Positions 38,801-50,244 of a stretch of 64,000 nucleotides of DNA are shown in pieces (the first letter of the stretch is position 1; each line of letters starts with the position of its first letter). The stretch spans positions 62,001 through 126,000 of the forward strand of contig RCSZ01000014.1 of the NCBI GenBank assembly GCA_014898425.1. The letters run 5' to 3'. The DNA comes from Botryotinia globosa. Taxonomy: Eukaryota > Ascomycota > Leotiomycetes > Helotiales > Sclerotiniaceae. Below the pieces are notes generated by a model. That model worked only from the letters and a program-made list of their open reading frames with translations. It was not told the DNA's origin and ran no database searches. Made by a program: the position numbers and the translations under genes.

Positions 38801-40150
38801 AGCTTATATGAAGACCCTCATGATACCTTCTCGCAGAAGAACCAGTTCCATCTCAATTTATATCTCCTTTCTCAAATCAACTTGCATTATCATCGAAGAC
38901 AACCATATTGATCAAAGACGTCCAGCCGATTTCCCTGACGGAGCGTCCCTACGCGGGCTCTTACTGGAATAGCTCATAGCAGAAATCAGTTTTATCGTCT
39001 TTCGACATCTGGACTATTCATTCAACTTTTCGACCTTTTGTACATTCCTCAATCGCGTAACCTTTCGGCTTCACAATATTGGCCCGAGACAAAATTTCTA
39101 TTCAGAAGAACAAATCAAAGCCGCAAAGCTTTTGAACCGGCAGTATTCTTAGGGTTAAGTTCTGAATCGTATGATTCCTTTCGGAATATCGAGTCAGAGT
39201 CTATAGGGTAGACGATATACTTGGTTTGTAAGGTGAGAGAGGGGTTTCGAATTCGTCGCATTCAATCGAGGTATTTGGTGTCGTAAAGGTAAGCGCGTTG
39301 CGATATGATATATTCAAATCGAGCATGAAGCTCTTCGAGTGAGAATTCAATGAGAGGATGTAAGTGATGTGTACTGGAGGTTTTCTGTGAGCAAAGGATT
39401 GCAAATGACAATATAAGAGGTGATGATGTTTTTCTTTGGTCATGATGATTGGAAGGGGAAGATGTATATGCACGCGGTCGCGTAAGGCTGGATTTCGACG
39501 CGACACGCTAATTGAGAGCTTCAAGCTTCATCCACTTATCGCCTTAGCTCTTAGGCCTGACAATTACCAGCTAATGGGTAGGTAGGCATTTGCCCAACAG
39601 TTGGAATGTGAGAGGTTATGGTTATTGAGTACGTGAATTATAAATTCTTCTCCTTGCATTGAAGCCTTACTTTCCATTCATACTAAAATAACAATCATTT
39701 CATACCTCCTTTTCGCACTTGTTTTTCATTAGCATCTTATACTCACACAAAAGCTTGGATGGAGTAAGCGAGGGAAACACGAGATGTAGGTTGAAAGTTT
39801 TCAGCTCAATCTTATAGGCTCCGCAGTGAATTCGAACGAGGAAAATATCTACAGTTACTTTATATGTGAATATGGTAGCTCGGTGGTCAAATCTTACTTA
39901 GTCTTATTAGAGTACGAAGCTCAGGCTCTTTTGAAGGAATTTGGGTCACGACGCAGCTTATTGAAAATGGCGTTCAGGAATAGCTCCATGACCTTATTTC
40001 CTTCAGTGGAAATTTCTATTCTCAAAGGGGCTACATAGGATGTACTAGGTAGACTCTTAGGGGTATCCATGAGATAATTATTCGTACTCGGTAAAAGAAA
40101 CATGATCTGAGTCCTTCCCACACAGTCAAGTCAGTACATACTATACAATC
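35875..40150. other. Gene-poor region, nothing recognised
   Basis: The left few hundred bases are the promoter side of the transporter. Open frames such as 37627-38016 (plus) and 38289-38714 (minus) show no known motif, and their composition resembles the surroundings. A GC-rich hairpin (GGGGGC AA GCCCCC) lies at 36975-36988. Degraded or orphan genes cannot be excluded. Confidence 0.45.
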
Positions 40151-40154
40151 AATA

Positions 40155-40672
40155 CACTCAATTTCATAACTAGCTTCCAAAATATGATTTTGTGATTTCA
40201 TAATCTTTTTAATGAAAATAATCCATAATAAAATCCTAATTTTATTAATATAGTTTTAAAATTCATAATCTTTATATCAAATAAAAATAATTAATTGATT
40301 TAATCATTATTTAAAGTTTGAAATTCTTAGAAATTATATTAATTAATCAATAATTAAATAGTTAAGAAATATTTCCACAATATAATATTTTAAAATTTTA
40401 TATAATTAAATTTTCAATTTTTGAAAAAAAAAACTTTTTAATTTTTAAGATTTTTGTTTTAAAATTTCAATTTTAATTAATATAATTTAGAATCGAATAA
40501 AATTAAATAAATAATAGAATTAATTATTCTTTATTACACTATAATATCATATTTATTTAAATCAAAATCAAATTAATAAATTATTATAGATTGAAATATC
40601 GAAATATAATATTGAGATATTTCTAATGAAATATAGAAAATTCATGTTTTAAAAGCTAGTTAAGAAACTGTG
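40155..40672. mobile_element. 518-bp TA-flanked miniature element, copy 1
   Basis: The left end CACTCAATTTCATAACTAGC is matched by the reverse complement of the right end (CACAGTTTCTTAACTAGC...). The match continues with interruptions for about 45 bp (AAAAYATGA, TTTCAT). TA flanks both sides. The interior is extremely AT-rich and has no open frame. The left end closely matches the element at 54303, so the two form one family. Confidence 0.65.
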
Positions 40673-40674
40673 TA

Positions 40675-41580
40675 TATATAGTGGATAGCCCCTAAACTTT
40701 ATCATGACTACGCCACACGAGTGATTACCGATGTGCCCGGATACGCATACAGTTCTATTGTACGTCACCCACTCGAAACATTTGCTTCACATTACTTCAG
40801 AAACCCCAACGTTCTCTCCAGTCTGCACATCATAACTTTGAACGATTTTCAGATTATACTTCGAAGTTCAAACGGCATGATTCGTAAGATTGAAGAATCA
40901 GCCCCAATCGGGGCTGTTTGGCGATCTAGGCCGTGTATCACGACTTCCCGAGAAAGGAGGAACATCTTGAAACCGCCACGTTTTCAGGGTTTGTCCAATC
41001 CTGTGAAGAATCCCATTGTGAATCCAAAGTAAACCTAATCCGAACGATCCAATCCAAGACCTCACTATTAGTTTTCCATCTGATGTGGAGCCTCCGAAGA
41101 TGTTAAAATGCCCCAAGAATAGCTTGCTGCTGGCCGTGCGTCTGTTACAACTTCTTCGAATGTCCTTGTTCGGGCGTTGATAGAACGTTCCAAGACAGGC
41201 TCGTCTGAAAATCTTCATCAATGGCATACACGCGTTCTTGTTAAGTTGCTTACTTTTTAGATCAGGTTAGGTCATGATGACATGACGTGAAGATAAGGAG
41301 GAAGCTGATTGTAGGTTATCTCGAGGTGTCTTGCTGAATGTGATTTTCTACACCATTCTCCTCCACACTCCTTTGAATAATTGCTTCATTTGTCTCTTAC
41401 CATTCGTTTTCTTCATTCTTTTTCTTCATTCTTTTGACTTGATATTCTTGGATAACTCCTATCCTTACCTCTTTACCATTTGATATGCAAGCCATTTCTT
41501 TCTTTGCAATATCTTCATAATACCACTTTTTTCATATCATCATCATCTGCCTCTCAACCATATATCCATTAGCCACCGCC
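40675..41580. other. Promoter side of the mannosyltransferase gene
   Basis: Nothing recognisable is encoded here; the 103-codon frame at 40721-41032 has no known motif. The last 250 bp before the start codon are T- and C-rich on the plus strand, a common feature of fungal promoters and leaders. Confidence 0.45.
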
Positions 41581-43335
41581 ATGTTATTTAATCCACCCCG
41601 AAACTCACCTCGTATTCTCTCTCTGGCTCTACTCTCCACCTTATGCCTCTGTTTCCTATTCCAATGGCGTCGCGAACTCTCCTCTCCCAAAACATCTTGG
41701 AAACTTCTCCCGACGCCCCTATCTCCCGAAATCTCAGTCAAAGATCCAAAACCTCGCTTTGAATCTTTCCTCTCCAGACTTCTAGAACAAAAACCCTCAA
41801 ATTCATCTCTTGAACTCCCAGACGGATACGTGCTAGTCCGCATCGAGGAGATAAATGAAGAATCGGAACGAATAGACCATCTCACTTTAAGCCAAGAAGA
41901 TCTTGATATCTCCACAAAAGCCCACTCCAACGTCGTAGAACTCCTCCCAGAATACTCCGATCTAATCACCTACGCCCCCAAAACCAACGGGCTCATAACC
42001 GTCGGCGGCGGTTCCTACACCCCCGCCCTCCTGGTCTCCATCCGCATGCTGCGAAAAACAAACTGCACCCTCCCAATCGAAGTATTCATCCCCACTCACG
42101 AAGACTACGACCCCTATTCCTGCAGCATTCTTGCCTCCCTAAACGCAAAATGTATTTTCCTCCCCTCCTTCCAGAACGCCACCATCGACCGCTACCAATA
42201 CAAATCCCTCGCATTCCTCTTCTCCACCTTCGAGTCCGTCCTCTTCCTCGATGCAGACAATTTCCCCCTCGTTGATCCCACTCCTTGGTTTTCTGCCCCC
42301 GTATTCCAGGAAAAAGGAATGATCACTTGGCCGGATTTCTGGGCCAACACCGCTTCTCCTCTTTTCTATACCCTGGCAAATCAATCTGTCCCGGCTATTC
42401 AATCCCAGCACGCATCTTCCGAAGCGGGCTCAATCCTTATTTCTCGTAATATTCATAGCCAAACATTACTCCTCGCCTTCTATTACAATCTCTTCGGACC
42501 AGGTTTCTACTACGAAATGTTAGCCCAAAAAGGAATAGGCGGAGAAGGAGATAAAGAAACCTGGGTGGCAGCCGCGAACGTATTGAAAAAAGACTACTGG
42601 CAAGTCCGAGAAAGAAACCATGCTCTCGTGAGCGTAGAACAGGTAGAAAAAGAAGAGGAAGACGACGAAGGAAATTGGCAAAAAACAGGAGAATGGGTGC
42701 GAGTTGGAGAAGAAAATTTAGACGAGGTGGTTGCGATGGTGCAGTTTGATTTTGTCGCGGATTATGAAGCTTCGTTTCCTCCATCTCCGTCTTCCTCTTC
42801 ATCTACTTGGAAATTCGATCTGAAAAGTAAAAAAGATGCAAAATTTCCCGAAATGGAGATCAAAGATGTGGAAATCCCCACGTTGAGAAATAATCCAGAT
42901 GCAAAAATTGTTTTTCTCCATTCAAATCGTATAAAGTTGCATCCGGCAGAAGTTCTCGAGCGATTGGATGATTTCCATGGCAGAGGAAGAATGTGGGGGG
43001 CGAAGGAGAAAACGATCCAGCGTTTTGGGAGAGATTTGGAAGCGGAGATTTGGGAAGAGGTGATTGAGGTGGCGTGTAGGTTTGGAGATACTTTGTTGTT
43101 GGATAGGGGAGAGGGAGGGGGAGAGGGGGAGGAGGCAAAGCAGGTTTCAAAGGAGAAGGTGTGTGAGGATTTGAGACGGTTTTGGTGGGGGATTGTTGCG
43201 GCGGAAGAGGTGGAGGAGAGGGTGAGAAGTGCGGGAGAAAAGGATAGGAGGGAGCTGGCGAGGGGAAAGGGGGGAGACGGAGAGGAGTGGGAACCGAGGG
43301 TGGGTCATGAGGATGGGGTTAAGAGGGCTGGGTAA
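41581..43335 (+). CDS. MNN2-type alpha-mannosyltransferase (GT71-like)
   Basis: A single exon of 584 residues, start context CCGCCATGTT. The N-terminus has a short cytoplasmic tail and one hydrophobic anchor (about residues 12-28, ILSLALLSTLCLCFLFQW), giving a Golgi type II topology. The catalytic part resembles the MNN1/MNN2 mannosyltransferase family (Mannosyl_trans3): GLITVGGGSYTPALLVSIRM near 137-156, a YQYKSLAFLFSTFESVLFLD strand, and a D-A-D metal-binding motif (224-226, LFLDADNFPLVDP). KGMITWPDFWANTASP and the E-A-G-S-I-L-I segment follow, then FLHSNRIKLHP. Such enzymes add alpha-1,2 (or alpha-1,3) mannose to protein-linked glycans of the cell wall. The C-terminal 100 residues are charged and glycine/glutamate-rich, longer than a minimal enzyme needs. 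Codon use at the 3' end shifts to purine-rich. Confidence 0.9.
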   Translation: MLFNPPRNSPRILSLALLSTLCLCFLFQWRRELSSPKTSWKLLPTPLSPEISVKDPKPRFESFLSRLLEQKPSNSSLELPDGYVLVRIEEINEESERIDHLTLSQEDLDISTKAHSNVVELLPEYSDLITYAPKTNGLITVGGGSYTPALLVSIRMLRKTNCTLPIEVFIPTHEDYDPYSCSILASLNAKCIFLPSFQNATIDRYQYKSLAFLFSTFESVLFLDADNFPLVDPTPWFSAPVFQEKGMITWPDFWANTASPLFYTLANQSVPAIQSQHASSEAGSILISRNIHSQTLLLAFYYNLFGPGFYYEMLAQKGIGGEGDKETWVAAANVLKKDYWQVRERNHALVSVEQVEKEEEDDEGNWQKTGEWVRVGEENLDEVVAMVQFDFVADYEASFPPSPSSSSSTWKFDLKSKKDAKFPEMEIKDVEIPTLRNNPDAKIVFLHSNRIKLHPAEVLERLDDFHGRGRMWGAKEKTIQRFGRDLEAEIWEEVIEVACRFGDTLLLDRGEGGGEGEEAKQVSKEKVCEDLRRFWWGIVAAEEVEERVRSAGEKDRRELARGKGGDGEEWEPRVGHEDGVKRAG

Positions 43336-44193
43336 ATTACATATATAAAGGTGTCAACAAAATAGGGTTCCTTTCTTAGCATTAGGGGTCAAAGGGACAA
43401 GGCGTTAAGGAAAGCATAAAGTACAGCATAGAACAGTGATACCTTTGTTTTTTACAATAAAAATTTTTACTATGAGGGTTGCATCTTTGCATTTTAATAA
43501 GAAAAGACTAGAGAAAAAAATTAACCATCAACCATCAACTAATCTGACCACTCAACTGTACCTATTGTACAAAAGCTGTTATTTTCCTGACATCAACTTG
43601 TAGGAATGATGTGCTCTTCGGGCATCTGACCAGACGAGAACCTAAAAACAACTAAAAAAAATGTCTTCCCAGATGACAAATCTTGGTGCTCCAGCATGGA
43701 AATATGATTTGTCCCAGGAAGAATGTATGCAATGCAGCATCTAGAATAAAACTCCTCAGAAATGAAGAGATGAACAAATTTCGTTGAAGAAAGGATTTCC
43801 CAGCAGAAGAGAAAGACTCTCCTCACAAAAAGAGAACCTCCCCCGTAAGAAGTAGAAACGCCTCCCAAAGAAGGTATCTCTAGAACAGAAAGAAAGATTC
43901 CCGAGAAAACTCGAAGCACCCCCAGGAAGAGAATGCCAGTGTACAAAGATCTGTTGTCTGAGAATACAATGAGAAATCGTGGAATGAGGTAGTCGAGAAA
44001 GCGTGAACTGTGAAATCGAAGAATAGAAGAATCGTGAAACTGTATGTTTACACCACCATCGCCGATTTTCGAAATACAATGTCGTGTGCTGTGTGAGAGA
44101 ACCTTGGAGTATGGTGTATGCAAATCTCCCAGGATGTACAGACCGTTGAATTCGAACCGCCCAAGATGTACAGACCGTCGAATCCGAGGAGGA
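43336..44193. other. Convergent 3' flanks
   Basis: This lies between the plus-strand mannosyltransferase and the minus-strand BRCT gene, so both 3' ends should fall here. The minus-strand frames at 43593-44231 have no known motif and are partly purine/pyrimidine-biased imperfect repeats. Confidence 0.45.
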
Positions 44194-46593
44194 TTAAGCA
44201 AGTGCAGAAGAGCCGGAGCTGAGAGCCACACCTAGCTTAGCTCGTTTTGCAGGGGGCTGATCCTCAATCTCTTCTTCGCCATCTTCATCACCATCGTCAA
44301 CAGCAACAGCAACAGCAGCATTACCATCATTATCGCCGACAGGGTTCTTGTTATCCTATTAAAAAGAGTTAGTCTCAAACAAAATACTATTCACGAAGAA
44401 TGAATTCGCCGACTTTACACAAAAGGAATGGAGAAGGAACGAAAAATATTGACATACATTCGACAACGACATCAGCATAGTGATAAACGCATCAACACTC
44501 ATAGTGTTAGGACGGAGTTCCTTAAGCTCTTTCTCTTGCTTAGCGAGAGGATTCTCGCCCAAAACAACATCCGTGGTCGCCTTGGTAATGGCTCTTGATG
44601 TTTTGGCACCATACAGCCTTGACAGCTTTTCGATGTTTATGCGGCCGATAGTAGGGAGGGTTCCAGAAACGACAAATGTTTTGCCCGCCAAAAATGTGCC
44701 TGTGTTGTTAAGAAGAGTCTTGACGTGTTCGGGAAGTTCGGTTTCGACTTTCCTCTGACTCTTCGTGGCGACTTGTCTGGCTGCTGGCTTGTTCTTGCTG
44801 GGTTTTACTTGGCCTTCTTGATCATCATTGTCATCGCTGTCAGTGATTACGACTGCCTTTGAAGCTGCTCTTGATCTGATAGGGCGTGACTTTGTCATCT
44901 TGGGAACGTCATCATCCTCATCCTCGTCATCTTCAGCCTGGGGTTTCTTGGCTACCGCTCTCTGCTTTGCAGCTGGCTTCTTAACCGCGGCGACTTGAGA
45001 CTTTCCTTGATTTGATGGATTCTTAGGAACTTCAAGTTCATCATTATCATCATCGTCATTATCGGCTTCAGAGTCAATCTCAACAAGCTCAACCGCCTTG
45101 GTTTTCTTAGCTCTAGGCTTGAGCACATTTCTAGGAGCCGTAACGGGCCCCTGGATAGCCTCATCATCGTTAGCAAGCTCTGAACCGACTTCAGGAGTGT
45201 CAGCAGCCTTTGCCTTTTTCGCTCTTGGCCTTTTTACCTTAACAGGAGCTTGAGCTGGCGCCTGGACGGTCTCATCATCACCAATGGCTTCGGAGTCAAC
45301 CTCAACAGCCTTGGCCGCCGCCTTTCCCTTCTTCGCTCTAGGTTTTACTGTCTTTTTAGGAACCTCAACAGCCCCCGCAACGACAACCACATCATTTCCA
45401 ATGGCTTCAGAATCAACTTCACCAGCCTTGGCCACACTTTCATCCTTTTCTCCTGGCTTTTCTCCACTGGCAGAAGCCTTAGCTGGGGCATCTGCATCTT
45501 TAACCTCCTCGATGTCTGAGACAATTTCTTCTATTTTGGGCAATGCTTTTCTCCTCGGCTTTCTCTTCTTCCTGGTATGGTTCAGATTAAGAAATGTCTC
45601 GTCTTCCCTATCAGCCCAATCCGCGGGAGCAGCCTCAACCGCCTTTGGTTCAGGCTCAGGCAAATCATTCAAAGGATTCTTTTCGAGAATTAACCTAGCT
45701 TGTTGCAAATTCAAGGCTCTCGTCTCTTCAAGTGTGGAGATGTTTCCACCGCGGAGAGCGAGACACTTAATTTGGAAATAACCGGGATGAAACAACTTAA
45801 GCTCTGCCAATCGCAACTGTGCTAATGCTAGAGTGGCATAAGCAAGTGGATCGACACAATCAGGTAAATTATTGAGAATAATCCAACACAGAGAAATCTC
45901 TTTTGCGGACCCAGCCCAAGGTTTACCAAGCTTCTTTATGTCATCGGGCGATATCTTGATGACATCATCCGTTTGCAATTTCTGATGCTTCATGGATAGG
46001 TTAGATTTTTGGAACTCATTTTGTAGAGTAAAGTAATCGGTTACACGATCTGGGCTCCGTTGTTGCCATGCATCGAAAAATTGATCATCCACCGATCCGT
46101 CCGATTCTTGACCTGTGCCTTGCATCACTAATCCTTCTGGAGTTGTTGGTCTCTCGCTTTGTTGCATTGATGGTTCGCCGTGCTGATCAACCGGATTTTG
46201 TTCTGCGGATTCATCGGTGTGTTCAGCCATGTGGTCCTGCTTCGACGCCTCGGCAAGAGCTGCTTGTTCCTGACTCAACTGTTCCGACATTCCAAAATGT
46301 ACAGCTTGATGAGCTAGCCAGTAATCACTATGTTCTCTTCGATCCGCGTTATTGAAGATTCGGCCGACGTCACTGCCTTCCTTTTCATCTTGCTTTGCTT
46401 TCGCGTCTCGATCAATTTGAACGCTCTCCTCCACCTCTTGTTTTCGCTGTCTTGCTTGTCTTGCTTCTTCCTGCAGTGATTCTTCTTTGTCTGCCTTTTT
46501 CTTCTGCGCTGCTGTCATCTTTGTCTTTGGTGCTGGCATCCCTACTGGACCCTTTGCTGGATTCGTCATCTTTTCGGGAACGTGATGCCACAA
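44194..46593 (-). CDS. BRCT-domain nuclear protein
   Basis: Two exons, 46593-44458 and 44355-44194, joined across a 102-nt intron (GTATGT...AATAG), give 765 residues; an ATG at 46569 is an equally possible start. The N-terminal 80 residues are charged and coiled-coil-like. A folded but unrecognised segment lies near residues 215-320 (it contains KLGKPWAGSAKEISLCWIIL and LALAQLRLAELKLFHPGYFQ). A long linker holds at least three imperfect repeats of acidic VDSEAIGDDE blocks followed by basic PRAKK blocks, resembling repeated nuclear localisation signals. A BRCT domain at about 633-706 (LAGKTFVVSGTLPTIGRINI ... ATTDVVLGENPLAKQEKE) is closest in style to those of replication factor C large subunit and DNA ligases. 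The second exon adds an acidic stretch and a nuclear-signal-like PPAKRAKLG. It probably acts at DNA in replication or repair. No AAA+ or ligase domain is present. Confidence 0.88.
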
Positions 46594-49276
46594 TGGTGAG
46601 ATTTTTGGAATGAATGTGGCACGCAGTGTATCAAACGACAGAAACCAAAAACTGTGATCTCTTAAAAATCAAATAGAGACTTCGTATATCCAATGAAATG
46701 AATGAGCGAATTTTTAGATCTATTGCTTATCAAAACAGAAGCAAATATCAAGAAACCAAGAACCGCAGCTGGGAAGGAATTTAATAAAGAGCGTAAAAGA
46801 TTGAATGGCAAGAAACCAAAGATCTTCGTATCCTAGAATTTTAATACAGAAGAGGATGAAAGAAAGTCTAGAAACTTTTTTGACTCGTTGTCTTGATTGT
46901 TTGTTGATGGTGGAGGTTGGAGGTTGGAGGTCGGGGATTGAGAGTTGTTGTGGTGGGAATATTTTTTTGGATTTGAAATTGCAAGCGGCACAAGGTCCAT
47001 ATCTCGGTGAGCGTTTGCCCTAACCGCTAAATTGGGCGATCTAATGGCATTATTACGAACTCGGGAGAAAGATGCTCCGATATTTACTACTCATTTTCAA
47101 AATGTATTCACTGTTGAAGCTTTGGGTGTGAATGGATATTGTAGTCTGTGTCGTCTGAAGTGTCGTGGCCGGGAATGGGGAGATGATTTACCAAGGTTCT
47201 CATACCGAGTCTAAGATGACTTCAACTTATTGACTGCTCAAATTGACAATGGGTACTTCAGGAATCTTTTACAATCACCTGGGAGGTCTCAATGATCTCT
47301 TGTGAAAGTGTTGATTAATCGGAATTCGCTCATCTCGGACACCTATACTAGCCAGATGTCAAACAGTGTCGGACTAGAGATTGAATGTAACAGATGAATG
47401 GGAAAGGCGCGATGAATCAATGACTAGAATGCTTCAACTCCAAGAATCAACGATCTCACGTCTCTTCCACGTCTAAAAGAACAATCACTTCTTGGACCAA
47501 TGGGAGCTAGCATCGGTCTAACCCACACGCTACACGAGCATCATCTAGACTTAAGCTTCAATTTGTAGTATGAATTTGAAATACCTCCTGGCTTTATATT
47601 GCACCTAGAGATAGCCTTCTAACCCATTCCTCATAGCCATAGTTGAAGCGAGTGTCATTCTTTTGACCTCCGACGCATCAATCTTCACCGTGGGTGAACT
47701 TTTGAGAGCAAAGAAAGGGGAAAGAAACAAGGAAAAGCATAACCGATAGACTTGACAGAACTATCATAGGAACAGCTGTCAGGAACCAACAATCTCCTGT
47801 ATTTGTTTCCGTTGTGTGGTCATATCTCCTACCTCGTCAGCTATGAATGCCCAACATTTACCTCTTTAGTTTCAGACCCGGAAGTAATGCTCCAGAACGA
47901 AATTGAGGTGAGGACTCTCAAATCTAAGCCAGGTAGAGAATTCGAGAAAGTCCACGTAGATTACGGGCGATGTGAAGTTGCTCACGTGCCTTATAAAGAT
48001 AGTGAGAATGAGAGCCTTAGACGTGGAAAAGATTGCAAGAGAGAGCTTCAGTTCCCACGCCTGCTCAAGCTTCAAAGATTTGGCAGCGAGAAGAGATATC
48101 TCATGAAAACAATGACAGTCTGAAATAGAGATTCTAGTGAAGCAAAAGCGGAAGAAGGAAGAATCCGAATATGCGGAAATTTCTGTAAAGGCGAAACACA
48201 AATCTAAGCTTCCTGCTCAGCTCTGGGAAGGTAGTCTTGAGCCTTTTATTATTACTAATACATCACAATGATTGAACTCAGAAGTGACATGGTGTATCGT
48301 CAAATGAAGATTCTCATGGCCTATATATACATTTACAAGATTCATCTACATTGAAATTGATTTAAAATGGTTAACATAGCATATGGCAACGTACGACACA
48401 AATACTATGACTTATTCATTCATGGGTTATGCATCGGACAGTACTGCCAAATGCCAACAGATTCTGTACCGGATAACGATGACTACCTAGATACCTGAGC
48501 TGGTATTCGGAGGACCATCTTCTAGCTTTTGTACGGGGGGTCACACAGAGAAATCTATTGCGTACGAAACACTGGCTGTTTGCCAAAGGCAGTATACCAC
48601 ATGGCAATGGGGGCACGGGAGAAGGCAAGTTGGAATTGGCATTTCAAATGCATGGAATACACCCAAATGGGCAATCAGGGTTGGCTTGAGTGATGACGAG
48701 AGATGCTAGATTACGATGTACCGAGAGGAACTATCTACAATGTCTCTATTGCAGTTCAAGTCAGAACTATCTGTTTGACGCATAAGACTCTGCGTAGGAT
48801 TTACACAGACATGTTCTCCAGGAATAGCATATAAAATGAGTGATTTCAGAGCACAAGAAGAAAATACTTTCTCTATGTTTCCTCCAAGACTCAATCTGGC
48901 ATTCATTATATTCATGATTTCCCGTAAGAGCGAACACTGAACAACAATCTTCAGATTTCCATCGTTGAACCAATGAAGAATTCGAGGATATTGATTTATG
49001 TAATTGGTACTTTCTATTTCGATTCTGGAAAGTGAATTTATATTTTTCGGGGACGGATTTCATTCTGGAAATATTTTTGTGTGAATTTGACATTGTTTAT
49101 CAAGTCCGTCACTTTAATTTCAAAAAAGAAATCTATTCACTGACAACGTCACAAGCTGATACAGCGGCATCTAGAGTTCCATAGATTACCTAGGTAGATA
49201 TCTAGTGATCAGAACTACAATAACAATTCTTCACGTGAGGTCCTTTAGAATTTCATCATACTCTGCTAATCTCCCT
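46594..49276. other. Intergenic region, no gene recognised
   Basis: The proximal part is the promoter of the BRCT gene. The 106-codon frame at 47803-48123 (plus) and the minus-strand frames at 47872-48201 and 48767-49093 show no family features. Confidence 0.45.
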
Positions 49277-49388
49277 CTCAACGAGACGCTCAACCAGACG
49301 CTCAACCAGACGCTCAACCAGACGCTCAACCAGACGCTCAACCAGACGCTCAACCAGACGCTCAACCAGACGCTCAACCAGACGCTCA
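49277..49388. repeat. 12-bp minisatellite, about 9 copies
   Basis: Unit ACGCTCAACCAG, with the first copy having GAG instead of CAG. Because the unit is a multiple of three, the plus-strand frame (49205-49429) reads as L-N-Q-T repeats. The surrounding frame is only 74 codons, so coding status is unclear. Confidence 0.9.
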
Positions 49389-50244
49389 CGAAGAATGCAG
49401 TCTCGAAGCATCTTCAAAGCTGCTTGTAGTTACCCTTTGCATAATCACAAGAGACGGACAGGTGTCCTACATACATTGCAGAGTACGATCTCGTTCATAG
49501 AAGCCACTATATACAGAGCACTGTCATTGAACTGCGACTCATAGAAGTAGAATGATTTCTACGATGAATAGGTTGTAAAAGTGAGACAAAATTGTATCTC
49601 ACGCTAGACTGCGACGTTGTCAGAGGGTATACACAAAATCGTAGTCTGAGCAGACACGGCACCGATGAGATTCAGATCCACACCAACTTTGATACTTTGA
49701 CAGAGGCAGTGTTTCCTGCCCCATTCGTCCCACAGTCTCATGGTAGCCGACCAGATCGAAGAAGCAGCAGAGGCTAAATAAACGCCCGTGAGCCAATAAC
49801 CCCTTTAGACTGAGGCATAGCAGTGCTAGAATAGACTGGATTTGCTTGTTGTTCGGCCTTGACTGACTCTTGGGAACACTTTTTCCAAGTTACATGCCCA
49901 AGTCCCCAATCAATACTTTGCAGGACCCAAGATAAAAAGGTCTTGCCGTCGCTTGAATCACTCTTTAGCCTAACTATTTGGTCGTGAAACTTCTTCCACA
50001 CATAAGTTCAAAGATTCTCTTCATTGTCCACAATAAATTCGGACACTAAAGGGTTTCTGAGAGACGTTTGATGAATACTATTCTAGCAGGCAATATAGAT
50101 ACTTATGAAGATTTACATGGCGGCCAATTTATACTTACTCCATACCTCCATTCCACACATGAAGTCTATTTTCCCTAGAAATCGCTTCGCACTAGAGCAA
50201 TAGTACGCTGTATCTCCCAACGCCAAAACCCCCCCATCTTTCCC
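49389..50244. other. 3' flank of the peptide transporter, no gene recognised
   Basis: Short frames on both strands (49592-49777 plus, 49774-50001 minus) have no recognisable motif. Confidence 0.4.

Noticed and set aside
42139..43150. Minus-strand frames opposite the mannosyltransferase
   Set aside because: They are antisense shadows of a strongly coding frame, with no motif of their own.
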